Source of the DNA: an uncultured Selenomonas sp.
GTDB taxonomy: Bacteria; Bacillota; Negativicutes; Selenomonadales; Selenomonadaceae
DNA length: 64,000 nucleotides
NCBI GenBank assembly: GCA_934202005.1
Contig: CAKPXP010000009.1
Span: 10,061 to 74,060, forward strand
Direction of reading: 5' to 3'
This document shows, piece by piece, positions 16,303-24,470 of the stretch. A program made the translations under genes and the position numbers. The stretch's first letter is position 1. Each line of letters starts with the position of its first letter. A model generated the notes under the pieces. The model was not told the origin of the DNA. It did no database searches and worked only from the letters and a program-made list of their open reading frames with translations.

Positions 16303-16318
16303 GCGTGGGCACGTCTGA

Positions 16319-16346
16319 CGCGCGGCAGATGCCGCGCGCCTTTTTT
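16319..16346 (+). terminator. Rho-independent terminator of the LysR gene
   Basis: A perfect stem CGCGCGGCA / TGCCGCGCG with a two-base loop, then CC and TTTTTT. Confidence 0.85.
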
Positions 16347-16513
16347 ATGTGCGGAGATGACGGCGGGAAGGTGCGGCGTCCGCATATCCGTATAAATGAT
16401 ATTTTTGTTAAAAAAGCGGGTGGGGCTTTCTTTTCTCGTTTGTTCGTTATATAGTTATAATCAGGAAGATTAGAAAATCAAGCCAAAACTAAAGACAATG
16501 GGAGGAAATCAAT

Positions 16514-17203
16514 ATGTCAGACCAGCCTGTACGCATTTTTATTGTAGAGGATGAGCGCCGCATCGCGCGCTTCCTGCAGATCGAGCTCGAACATGAGGGC
16601 TTTGAGACGGCGACGGAGGACAACGGTCAGCGCGCGTTCGAGCGCATCGGCCAGGAGAGGTTCGACCTCGTGCTCCTCGATGTCATGCTGCCTGGTCTGG
16701 ATGGGTTCGAGGTCTGCCGCAAGGTGCGCGAGTTCTCGAGCGTGCCGATCATCATGCTCACGGCGAAGGATGAGCTCGAGGACAAGGTCACGGGCCTCGA
16801 TCTCGGCGCCGATGACTATATCACGAAGCCATTCGCCATCCAGGAACTCATGGCGCGCATCCGCGCGGCGCTGCGCAAGCATCAGGCGCCGGAGACGCCG
16901 GACGGCGAGCGCCTGACGTGCAAGAACCTCGTGCTCTATCCGAGCCGCTATGAGGTGACGGTCAACGGCGAGGAGATCCACCTGACGAAGAAGGAGTACT
17001 CTCTGCTCGAGTACCTGCTGCGTAACAAGCGCAACGTGCTCACGCGCGATCAGATCCTGCAGGAGGTATGGGGCTTTGACTACGCCGGCGATACGAATGT
17101 CGTCGATGTCTATATCCGTTACCTGCGCGCGAAGATCGATGAGCGGTTCAACGACAAGTATATCTATACGGTTCGCGGCGTAGGCTATGTTATCAAGGAC
17201 TAA
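16514..17203 (+). CDS. OmpR/PhoB-family response regulator
   Basis: The 229-residue protein has a receiver domain (about 5-120; acidic pair EDERR, phospho-acceptor in DLVLLDVMLPGLDGFEV at about residue 54, switch TAKDELEDKVTGLDLGADDYITKPF) and a winged-helix DNA-binding domain (about 130-228; EIHLTKKEYSLLEYLLRN and NVVDVYIRYLRAKID). It is the partner of the histidine kinase that starts 17 bases before its stop, so the two genes are translationally coupled. The pair resembles ArlRS or CusRS-type systems in layout, but the signal is unknown. A TATAAT at 16456-16461 precedes the gene and GGGAGGAAAT serves as ribosome site. Confidence 0.9.
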   Translation: MSDQPVRIFIVEDERRIARFLQIELEHEGFETATEDNGQRAFERIGQERFDLVLLDVMLPGLDGFEVCRKVREFSSVPIIMLTAKDELEDKVTGLDLGADDYITKPFAIQELMARIRAALRKHQAPETPDGERLTCKNLVLYPSRYEVTVNGEEIHLTKKEYSLLEYLLRNKRNVLTRDQILQEVWGFDYAGDTNVVDVYIRYLRAKIDERFNDKYIYTVRGVGYVIKD

Positions 17204-18620
17204 ATGCCGGCTGGCATCGCTGCGGCACAGCCTGTGCACGCCGCGCATCTCGACGAAGATCACGGCGCTTTACGCGCTCCTTTTGTCATTGATCCTCGTC
17301 ATCACGATGATCAGCATGGGGCTAGGTATCTATTTCTCCATTTACCATCAGGCAGAGCGTGAGATCGATCTCTCGGTGCAGCAGGTTTTGAGGAAGCTCG
17401 AGAATGGGGCGGAGTTCACGCAGTCTTTTTGGGCGGATGATCCGGTGCTGCCGGGCGTCGTGTTGCGCGTGACGGACATCACGGGACGCGTCGTATTCGA
17501 GAACGATTCCCACTTCCCGCCGCTCGAGGAGGTGGCGTCGCATACGCGCGACTGGTCGCCGTTCCTGTCGGACAAGAACTTGCGCGTCGCAGACCTCGGG
17601 AACTGGAGCATCTACCATGAGGAAGTCGATGTCATGCATAACGGCTCCATCTACACGCTGCACTTCCTGCGGACGATTACGGCGGAGCGCCAGTTCCTCA
17701 AGCATGTGCAGCAGTTCCTCATCCTCGCGATGGTGATCGGGTTCCTCTTTGCGCTCGCCATGGGGTATCTCGCGAGCCGCCGCATCCTGAAGCCCATCAG
17801 GACGCTCACGGCGACGGCACGCAAGATCGAGATCGAGCGCATGGATCGCCGCATCGATGTACCGGAGGCGCAAGACGAGCTCACAGTGCTCGCGGTCACA
17901 TTCAACCATATGCTCGACCGCCTGCAGGATGGCATCAACCAGCAGCAGCGTTTCGTCTCGGATGCTTCGCACGAACTGCGCACGCCTGTGACGGTCATCC
18001 TCGGCTACTCGGATCTGCTCGCGCGCTGGGGACAGTCGGATGCCGAGGTGCTCAAGGAGGGCATTTCCTCCATCCGCTCGGAGGCGGAGAATATGCAGCA
18101 GCTCATCGAGAAGCTGCTCTTCCTCGCGCGCGCCGATCAGAAGCGCCAGGTGCTCCACAAGGAGAATCTCGAGCTCTCGGAATTGCTCGCGGATGTGATG
18201 AAGAAGATGAAGCTCGTGACGAAGCGGCATACGGTCGAGCTCCTGCGAAACGATGCAGGCACGGTCTACGCCGATCCGGTCATGATGCGGCAGATGATGC
18301 GCATCTTCCTCGAGAACAGCACGAAGTATACGCCGGCGGGCGGCCGCATCACAGCCGAGTGCGTGCGCGAGGGCGGCAGGCTCCGCGTGACCTTTGCCGA
18401 TACGGGCATCGGCATCGCGCCGAAGGATCAGCAGAAGGTATTCGAGCGGTTCTACCGCGTCGACACCTCCCGTACGAAGGCGGAAGGCGTGAGCGGCACG
18501 GGACTGGGCCTCTCGATTGCGTCCTGGATCGCCGAGCAGCATGGCATCGAGATCTCGCTGGAGAGTGATCTCGGAGAGGGCACGCGGATTCATCTGAAGA
18601 TTCCGCTCGTGAGCGGTTGA
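17187..18620 (+). CDS. Membrane sensor histidine kinase, partner of the upstream regulator
   Basis: The 477-residue protein has a first membrane segment (about 25-52; ALYALLLSLILVITMISMGL), an extracytoplasmic sensor of about 125 residues, a second membrane segment (about 178-198), a HAMP linker, a dimerisation domain with the phospho-accepting histidine in SDASHELRTPVTVILGYSD (about residue 262), and an ATPase domain with N box ENSTKYTPAGG, G1 box FADTGIGIAPKD and G2 box GVSGTGLGLSIASWI. All catalytic blocks look intact. It overlaps the response-regulator gene by 17 bases. The downstream terminator at 18747-18794 ends the operon. Confidence 0.92.
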   Translation: MLSRTKCRLASLRHSLCTPRISTKITALYALLLSLILVITMISMGLGIYFSIYHQAEREIDLSVQQVLRKLENGAEFTQSFWADDPVLPGVVLRVTDITGRVVFENDSHFPPLEEVASHTRDWSPFLSDKNLRVADLGNWSIYHEEVDVMHNGSIYTLHFLRTITAERQFLKHVQQFLILAMVIGFLFALAMGYLASRRILKPIRTLTATARKIEIERMDRRIDVPEAQDELTVLAVTFNHMLDRLQDGINQQQRFVSDASHELRTPVTVILGYSDLLARWGQSDAEVLKEGISSIRSEAENMQQLIEKLLFLARADQKRQVLHKENLELSELLADVMKKMKLVTKRHTVELLRNDAGTVYADPVMMRQMMRIFLENSTKYTPAGGRITAECVREGGRLRVTFADTGIGIAPKDQQKVFERFYRVDTSRTKAEGVSGTGLGLSIASWIAEQHGIEISLESDLGEGTRIHLKIPLVSG

Positions 18621-18746
18621 GATGTGCCCTTGGCCGTTGCGGTGTATTCGCTGTTGCGGCGCCGCCGGCGCGATATGACGCCGCGAGGCATCTTTATCAA
18701 AATCGATTGGAAAGGAAGCGCTGGCTGTATCCGCGCTTCCGGAAAA

Positions 18747-18794
18747 GGAACGCCGCCTGCACCGATGATCATGGGTGCGGGCGGCGTTCTTTCT
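18747..18794. terminator. Bidirectional terminator between the kinase and NarL-type genes
   Basis: GAACGCCGCCTGCACC pairs with GGTGCGGGCGGCGTTC and is followed by TTTCT; the converging genes probably share it. Confidence 0.75.
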
Positions 18795-18829
18795 GCACAG
18801 GCTCACTCTGGCAGCAGGCGGCGGGCAGG

Positions 18830-19501
18830 TTACTCGAGAGAGATGATCTTATGCTTGAGCACATAGACGAGCGCCTGTGTGCGGTCGTTGACGTTGAGCT
18901 TGCGGAAGATGTTCGTGAGGTGGTTCTTGACGGTCTTCTCGCTCACGCAGAGCGCCTGCGCGATGTCCTGGTTGGAGAAGCCTTTTGCGATGCAGGCGAG
19001 CACATCCATCTCGCGCGTCGTGAGCCGCTCGCTGCGGCTCTCGCGCCACATCTCGCGCGCCTTTCCCGTGAGATCCTCGCCCTTGGCGGCACCGCCGAAG
19101 AGACGTTCCGAGAGCTTCGGATAGACGAACGCGTTGCCCTCGTTGACGACGTGGATGGCCTTGATGAGGACGCTCGGCTCCACATCCTTGAGCAGGTAGC
19201 CGAGCGCGCCGTTCTTGAGCATCTCGAGCACGTAGTTGTCGCTGTCGTGGATGGTGAGCGCGATGATCTTCGTCTTGCACTTCGCGGCTTGCAGCTGCTT
19301 CGTGACCTCGAGGCCGCTGAGTCCCGGCATGTTGAGGTCGAGCAGCAGGATGTCCGGCTGCAGGACGAGCGTGCGGGCGAGCGTCTCCTGACCGTCCTCG
19401 GCTTCGCCGACCACCTCGAGGTCATCCTCGAAGTTCAGGACACGTTTGATGCCCTGGCGCAGGAGTGCATGATCATCTGCGATGAGAATCTTGATAGCCA
19501 T
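18830..19501 (-). CDS. NarL/LuxR-type response regulator in the secretin operon
   Basis: The 223-residue protein has a receiver domain (about 3-118; ILIADDHALLRQG, phospho-acceptor in DILLLDLNMPGLSG near residue 54) and a LuxR-type helix-turn-helix (about 155-218; RLTTREMDVLACIAKGFSNQ followed by DIAQALCVSEKTVKNHLTNI). It starts five bases after the secretin stop codon, so it is the last gene of that operon. No histidine kinase lies beside it. Its placement suggests that it controls, or is produced together with, the secretin/actin-fold genes. DegU-like regulators are the closest general comparison. Confidence 0.9.
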   Translation of the reverse strand: MAIKILIADDHALLRQGIKRVLNFEDDLEVVGEAEDGQETLARTLVLQPDILLLDLNMPGLSGLEVTKQLQAAKCKTKIIALTIHDSDNYVLEMLKNGALGYLLKDVEPSVLIKAIHVVNEGNAFVYPKLSERLFGGAAKGEDLTGKAREMWRESRSERLTTREMDVLACIAKGFSNQDIAQALCVSEKTVKNHLTNIFRKLNVNDRTQALVYVLKHKIISLE

Positions 19502-19506
19502 ACTTC

Positions 19507-20898
19507 TTATCTCTCCCCTTTATCTGGCGCTGTCTCAGGAAGGACATGCGCTGTTAAGAACATCATGATTTCTGAGTCCTCCTTGCTCTTCCGCTCGTTG
19601 CGGAAGAATGCCCCGAGTACGGGCAGATCCCCGAGAAAGGGAATCTTGCTGAGACTCCGAGCCTCCTCGCTGCCGATGAGGCCGCCGATGACCATCGTTT
19701 CTCCGTCTCTGAGGCGGACAGTTGTATCGGCGCTGCGCTTCTGGAAGCGGTAGGCCTTGAGGTCGGCGACGTAGAGCGGTGAGCTGACCTCTGTGTGGAC
19801 GAGGGCGGTGATGCTGCCGTCGTCGCTCACCCAGGGCGTATAGCGGAGGATGATACCGGCTTTCTGATACGTAAAAGAGGTCGTCGTTGCCCGGTCGGTC
19901 GTCTCGGTCGTAGGAACAGGAACCTCGCCGCCAATCTCGATGACAGCCTCCCGTCCTGTGAGCGTCGTGACATTGGGCCGCGAGAGGAGCTTGGCCTTCC
20001 CTTCGCTCACGAGGGCGTGGAGGTTCGCCTCGTAGTAGAACTCGAAGGGATACCCTTCCGGCCCGCGCCCGAACTGGAGGATGCCGGGGATGGCGGAGCC
20101 GCCGCGGAACGTCCGGCGGACCTCCCGCTTCGGCAGATCCTCGTACTCCGTGACGCGCTTGCCGTCCTCTGTCGTCGTGGTATGACGTCGCGTCTCCCAT
20201 GACTCACTGACCTCTGGCGTCTGCGGCAGGGCAGACCAGTTCCACTCGACGCCGAGCTCTCGCGAGGCGTCCTTGGAGAGGGAAACGACCTTCGCCTCGA
20301 GTGAGACCTGGCGCGCCGGGACGTCCAGCGTTCGGAGCAGCTCGCGCACGGCCTCTGCCTCGTCTGGTGTGCCGTAGAAGATGAGGGACTGGCTGTCCGC
20401 GTCGCAGGTCACACGCCCCTGACCGCTCGACTGTGCGGCAGTCCCAGGACGATTCTCTTTCTTTTCTGTATCACTATTACTATTCGTCACTTTCTGTTCA
20501 AATCCTGCCGCGGGGAAAGATAAATTTACGGCAGCGGCGAGCCGCTCTGGGGCGCCGTAGCGGACGGGAAAGACATAGGGGCGTCGCTGGGCGTTCCGGT
20601 GCGAGGCGGCGGAGATGTAGAACGTCGTGCCCTGCTGCTCGACGGCAAGCCCGTACATGCGTGCGAGCTGCGGGAGAAAGAGCGCGGGCTCAGCCTCTGT
20701 GTCGATAGTGACGCGGCCATCGACCGCGCCGTCGAGCACGAGACCGTAGCCGCCGAGCCGCGCCGCCGCGCGCAGGACGGTGGCGAGATCGGCATCGACG
20801 AAATGGAGCAAGACGGGCGCGGCAGCCGCGGGGAGCGGCAAAAGGAGCGCCGCGAGCAGAGCGGGGAGGATGAGGACTTTCGGGAGCGGCAGGTGCAT
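19507..20898 (-). CDS. Secretin (type II/III secretion or type IV pilus outer-membrane channel)
   Basis: The 463-residue protein starts with a signal peptide (VLILPALLAALLLPLPAAAA). The N-terminal half has short N0/N1-like modules (VLLHFVDADLATVLRAAARLGG, then VFPVRYGAPERLAAAVNL and VTCDADSQSLIFYGTPDEAEAVRELLRTLD), and the C-terminal half is the secretin pore (about 205-455), with QVSLEAKVVSLSKDASRELGV and the hallmark end VRLRDGETMVIGGLIGSEEARSLSKIPFLGDLPVLGAFFR. It would form a ring in the outer membrane. It is short for GspD or PilQ. It lies between a GspC-like gene and a response regulator, with no ATPase or platform protein nearby. Confidence 0.88.
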   Translation of the reverse strand: MHLPLPKVLILPALLAALLLPLPAAAAPVLLHFVDADLATVLRAAARLGGYGLVLDGAVDGRVTIDTEAEPALFLPQLARMYGLAVEQQGTTFYISAASHRNAQRRPYVFPVRYGAPERLAAAVNLSFPAAGFEQKVTNSNSDTEKKENRPGTAAQSSGQGRVTCDADSQSLIFYGTPDEAEAVRELLRTLDVPARQVSLEAKVVSLSKDASRELGVEWNWSALPQTPEVSESWETRRHTTTTEDGKRVTEYEDLPKREVRRTFRGGSAIPGILQFGRGPEGYPFEFYYEANLHALVSEGKAKLLSRPNVTTLTGREAVIEIGGEVPVPTTETTDRATTTSFTYQKAGIILRYTPWVSDDGSITALVHTEVSSPLYVADLKAYRFQKRSADTTVRLRDGETMVIGGLIGSEEARSLSKIPFLGDLPVLGAFFRNERKSKEDSEIMMFLTAHVLPETAPDKGER

Positions 20899-21006
20899 GG
20901 GGATCTCCTTTCCAGGCGGCTGTATTGCGGACGGCCGTAATATAGCCGCTGCTTCATAACGCGCGCAGGCGCGGTATCTTCCTATTCATCAGCTGACCAG
21001 CGGGCT

Positions 21007-21606
21007 TCAGTCATCCGGCAGGCGCAGGATGAGCGTGGCGGATGCGCCTGTGAGCGTGACGGAGCGCTCGCCGATGGCGGAGACCGTATAGCCGCCGATG
21101 CTGTCGCCGACGAAGAGCAGATGCGTCTGCGCGCCGTCGCTGATCGAGGCGGCAGCCTCGTTCGCGCTGCGCGCGATGCCCTCGAGCACGAGCGGCGCAG
21201 GCGCCGGTGCGGAGGGGATAGGCGAGGACGCGGCGGTGGCCGGAGGCGGCTCCGCGACAGCAGCTGCGGGGGGAGCGGCTGCCGCGGGCTTTGGAGGCGC
21301 GGCGCTTGGCTGGCTGCGCGCCTGCCGCGTCTCATGCTGGAGGGAGAACGGATTCGTGAGCGGCGCTCCCGTGCGCGCCTCCTCCGCGCCGAGGATCTTT
21401 TTCACAGGAGCGGGGGCCTGCTGCGGAGCGCCGGACTGCGCGGCGCCTGGCTGCGGCACCGCCGCCGCGCGCCGCAGCGCCGGCGTATCGCCCGCCATCG
21501 TCTCATAGGCAAGCAGGGCGAGCAGCAGGCAGCAGACCGCCGCGAGCGCCAGCGGGCGGGGATGCGTGCGGAGGAACGCGCGCAGGTCTTGCAGTTTCGT
21601 ATCCAT
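21007..21606 (-). CDS. GspC/PilP-like inner-membrane linker protein
   Basis: The 199-residue protein has a short cytoplasmic start, one membrane segment (about 17-38; LALAAVCCLLLALLAYETMA), a long Ala/Pro-rich periplasmic spacer (about 45-140) and a small C-terminal beta domain (about 140-199; LVLEGIARSANEAAASISDG, then LLFVGDSIGGYTVSAIGERSVTL). That last domain has the pattern of the homology region of GspC or PilP, which contacts the secretin N0 domain. The gene is 108 bases upstream of the secretin gene on the same strand. The assignment rests on architecture and context rather than strong sequence identity. Confidence 0.65.
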   Translation of the reverse strand: MDTKLQDLRAFLRTHPRPLALAAVCCLLLALLAYETMAGDTPALRRAAAVPQPGAAQSGAPQQAPAPVKKILGAEEARTGAPLTNPFSLQHETRQARSQPSAAPPKPAAAAPPAAAVAEPPPATAASSPIPSAPAPAPLVLEGIARSANEAAASISDGAQTHLLFVGDSIGGYTVSAIGERSVTLTGASATLILRLPDD

Positions 21607-21617
21607 CGGCAGCCTCC

Positions 21618-21684
21618 TTGTCTCCTGGAGAGATACAGTGCATCCACGTAAATCCGGAGCACTTCATTTAATCAGCGGTTCCTT
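21618..21684 (-). repeat. Partial copy of the palindromic repeat family
   Basis: From TTGTCTCCTGGAGAGATAC to the terminal GGTTCCTT, matching the right half of copy 1. It lies between the actin-fold and GspC-like genes, inside the presumed operon. Confidence 0.7.
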
Positions 21685-21695
21685 CAGCGATGCCG

Positions 21696-24338
21696 TCAGT
21701 CGTTCCGCGTGAGATCTGCGATGGAGATGGCGGGCTTTTTCGGCTGTGCGGCAGGTTTTTTTTCTGCAGGGGGTGCCGTGAGGCCGAGCGCTTCGGTGAG
21801 GCTCGTGTAGCGCGGCGAGGCCGTGTCTGCAGCGCCCGCGGTGGCCTTGCTGGTGAGCGATGCGCCGGTGGTGCTGGGATTGTCTGTACGTTCTGCCGCA
21901 GCCGTGGCGCGCATTGTACTCGTGGTACGCGCAGTATCGGCCGCCGGTTCCTGTCTCGTGGCCGCCGTGTCTGTCGCTGCTGCGATGCTTGCCGTGCCCG
22001 CAGTAGGCGCAGCACTCGCCGCCGTCTCGGGGCTCGCTGCCTGTGCGCCGCTGCCGATGGGCGCGCCCGCGAGCGGCGTGAGTTTGACGGCGAGCGTGTC
22101 GCCGTTCTTGATGGGAGCGGTGAAGTCGACGGGGGCGCCGTTGACGAGGATCTGCGCGCTCACGCGGCTCGTTGCGGCGGGTGGCTCGAAGCCGACGGCG
22201 ACGAGGGCGTCGCTGACGGTCGTGGCCTTGCGCTCGGATTTTTCGTAGGTGACATCGGCGCCCTCCGCGAGCGGCGTGTCAGGCGAGACGGGGACGCCGC
22301 CGACTTTGAGTGTGAGCGCAGCGGAGGGGATCTTGTGCTCGATGCCCTCGTAGTAGATGATGAGCGCGGCGTCGAGCTCCGTGATGCCGAGCACGCTGCC
22401 GAGCGTCGGCGCGCTGCTCTCTCCGTAGGTGAGATGGTCGCCCTCGTGGACGGGCAGGGAGAGGGAGGCGGGCAGGTCGTTCGCGCGCAGCACGGGCGTG
22501 CTCACATAGGACGTCTCCTCGCCGTTGAGACGGTAGTGGACGCGACGCCCTTGCGGCGGCAGGCCGCAGGCGCGCAGTACCTCGCCGAAGCTCTCCGGCA
22601 TGCGGCTCGTGATGCTGTCACCATCGGCGAGCAGATCGGAGGGTGCAGCCTCCCTGTCATTGATGAGCACCTTGGCCGTGATGCTCTGCGGCGCGCCGTT
22701 GATGCTGACATGGAGCGCCGGTACATGCTCCGTCACATCGGCGAGCCGCACCTCCGGCGAGGCGCCGTCCTCGCCGCGCACGATCGTGATGTCGCTGCCG
22801 TCCTTGATCTCCGTGTCGAGTGTGGCCGCCTCGCCGTCGACGGCGAGGCGCGCGAGCGTGCCGAGCGTGCCGGGGAAGGAGCGCGTATTCCCGTCGACCG
22901 TCACCATCAGCGCGAGGCCGGGGCGGCCGTTCCATTTGCGCAGGTTGATACCGGCATTGAGGAGGGCGTCGGCGACCGTGAGCGTGCGGAAATTGAACAG
23001 GCTGTGCTCCGTGCCGTTGACGCGCACGCGCAGGAAATGCAGCGTGTTGAGCGAGGCAATCTTCAGGATACCGAGCGGTGTGACGGCATCCGGCGAGTGC
23101 AGGATCTCCGGGATATCCGCGATGCCCGCGACATCCTGCGGCTGGCGCACGGCGACGCGGTTCTCCGGCAGATCGAGCGCCTCGGCGACATAGTCGCGCA
23201 GCATGGGCGTGAGCGCGCCGCCGCCGACGAGCATGACAGCCTGCGGCGCCGTGCCGTTGAGCCGCGTGATTTCCGACGCGATGGAGCCCGCGAGATCGCG
23301 GACCTGCGGCAGGATGGGCTTTATGACATCCTGCGCGGACAGGTCGTAGTTCGCGCCGAGGATATCGCTGAACTGCACCCCCTCGCCGTTTGCCGCCTGC
23401 CGTTTGATGTGCTCCGCCACATTGAAGTCGAGCAGGAAGTTCTGGCTGATGGCCTCGGTGATCTCGTCGCCCGCCTTCGGTACCATGCCGTAGGCGATGA
23501 CGGAGCCGTTCTTCGTGATGGCGATATCGCTCGTGCCCGCGCCGATATCGACGAGCACGAGGTTGAGATGGCGCATCGTCGGCGGAATGAGCACGTTGAT
23601 GGCAGCGATCGGCTCGAGCGTGAGCGCCTGCATCGAGAGTCTCGTCGCCGCGAGCGCCGACTGCATGGAGTCGATGACCTGCCGCGGCAGGAACGTCGCG
23701 ATGACCTCCGCACGCGCGACATCGCCGCGCTGTCCGATGAGACTTTTGAGCTGATTACCGTCGAGCTCGTAGCGGATCGTGCTGTAGCCGACGCAGTAGT
23801 AGTGCGTCGGATCGTCCACCGTATGCGAGGCGGCGAGCTTCGCCTGCGCCGCCTGCACCCCGGCGAAATCGAGATCGCGTTCGTCGGCGGCGCTGATGAC
23901 GCCCGCGATCTGCTTCTCCGCCGTGGCCGTCATCGTGTAGAGCGCGCGGCCCGCGGCGGCGACCGCCGCGCTTTTGAGCGGCCCCACATCGCCCTCGAGT
24001 TTCTCCTTGACGCCGCGGATGACGGCGGCGACCTGCGGTACATCATGGATCTGCCCGTCGAGCATCGCGCGCGTCGCGTGCTCCTGCCGCTCCGTTGCTT
24101 GGATGGCGAGTGTGCCGTCTTTCTCCTTCGTGGCGGCGATGCCGATGACGCTGCGCGTGCCGATGTCGAGCGCGAACAGCAGATTGCTCTTCTGGGTGCG
24201 CGGCTTCTGCGCGCGCGCCGGCGTTTTCTTTGTTGTGCGCCGCGTGCGCCGCTTCGCGCCCTCCGTCTTGTGCGGGCGGCTGCGGCGGGATTTCTCCGCC
24301 GCCTGGCTCGTCGTGGCTGTCTCTTCGTTTTCTGGCAT
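21696..24338 (-). CDS. Large FtsA/PilM-like actin-fold protein with repeated C-terminal domains
   Basis: The 880-residue protein has a basic, disordered N-terminus (1-51), an actin/Hsp70-type ATPase of the FtsA/PilM group (about 52-420) with phosphate-1 ALDIGTRSVIGI, phosphate-2 VLVDIGAGTSDIAI and adenosine motif AVMLVGGGALTPML, and then a 400-residue extension. The extension contains several similar segments that each join a short beta-grasp-like unit to a phrase such as NGDTLAVKL, EGADVTYEK, DGDSITSR or EGDHLTYGE; the last part is low-complexity Ala/Thr. FtsA is normally about 420 residues and recruits FtsZ; PilM links to secretion machinery. Co-direction with GspC- and secretin-type genes favours a PilM-like role. 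It is divergent from the DAK2 gene. Confidence 0.7.
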   Translation of the reverse strand: MPENEETATTSQAAEKSRRSRPHKTEGAKRRTRRTTKKTPARAQKPRTQKSNLLFALDIGTRSVIGIAATKEKDGTLAIQATERQEHATRAMLDGQIHDVPQVAAVIRGVKEKLEGDVGPLKSAAVAAAGRALYTMTATAEKQIAGVISAADERDLDFAGVQAAQAKLAASHTVDDPTHYYCVGYSTIRYELDGNQLKSLIGQRGDVARAEVIATFLPRQVIDSMQSALAATRLSMQALTLEPIAAINVLIPPTMRHLNLVLVDIGAGTSDIAITKNGSVIAYGMVPKAGDEITEAISQNFLLDFNVAEHIKRQAANGEGVQFSDILGANYDLSAQDVIKPILPQVRDLAGSIASEITRLNGTAPQAVMLVGGGALTPMLRDYVAEALDLPENRVAVRQPQDVAGIADIPEILHSPDAVTPLGILKIASLNTLHFLRVRVNGTEHSLFNFRTLTVADALLNAGINLRKWNGRPGLALMVTVDGNTRSFPGTLGTLARLAVDGEAATLDTEIKDGSDITIVRGEDGASPEVRLADVTEHVPALHVSINGAPQSITAKVLINDREAAPSDLLADGDSITSRMPESFGEVLRACGLPPQGRRVHYRLNGEETSYVSTPVLRANDLPASLSLPVHEGDHLTYGESSAPTLGSVLGITELDAALIIYYEGIEHKIPSAALTLKVGGVPVSPDTPLAEGADVTYEKSERKATTVSDALVAVGFEPPAATSRVSAQILVNGAPVDFTAPIKNGDTLAVKLTPLAGAPIGSGAQAASPETAASAAPTAGTASIAAATDTAATRQEPAADTARTTSTMRATAAAERTDNPSTTGASLTSKATAGAADTASPRYTSLTEALGLTAPPAEKKPAAQPKKPAISIADLTRND

Positions 24339-24470
24339 GGAACTTGTCTCCTTTATTTTCCGCTCAATTATTTCTTTCGAGAAAAAAGGTTATTTTACTT
24401 ATTTCGCGAATACTTCCATAGAATCCTTTTTTATCAAAGGAAAAACTATCATTGGGAAATGGGTGATACT

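Noticed and set aside
21690..24400. Very long plus-strand open frame opposite the actin-fold gene
   Set aside because: It lacks a ribosome site, is Arg/Asp-rich without domains, and runs into the true DAK2 gene start. The minus-strand actin motifs are unmistakable.
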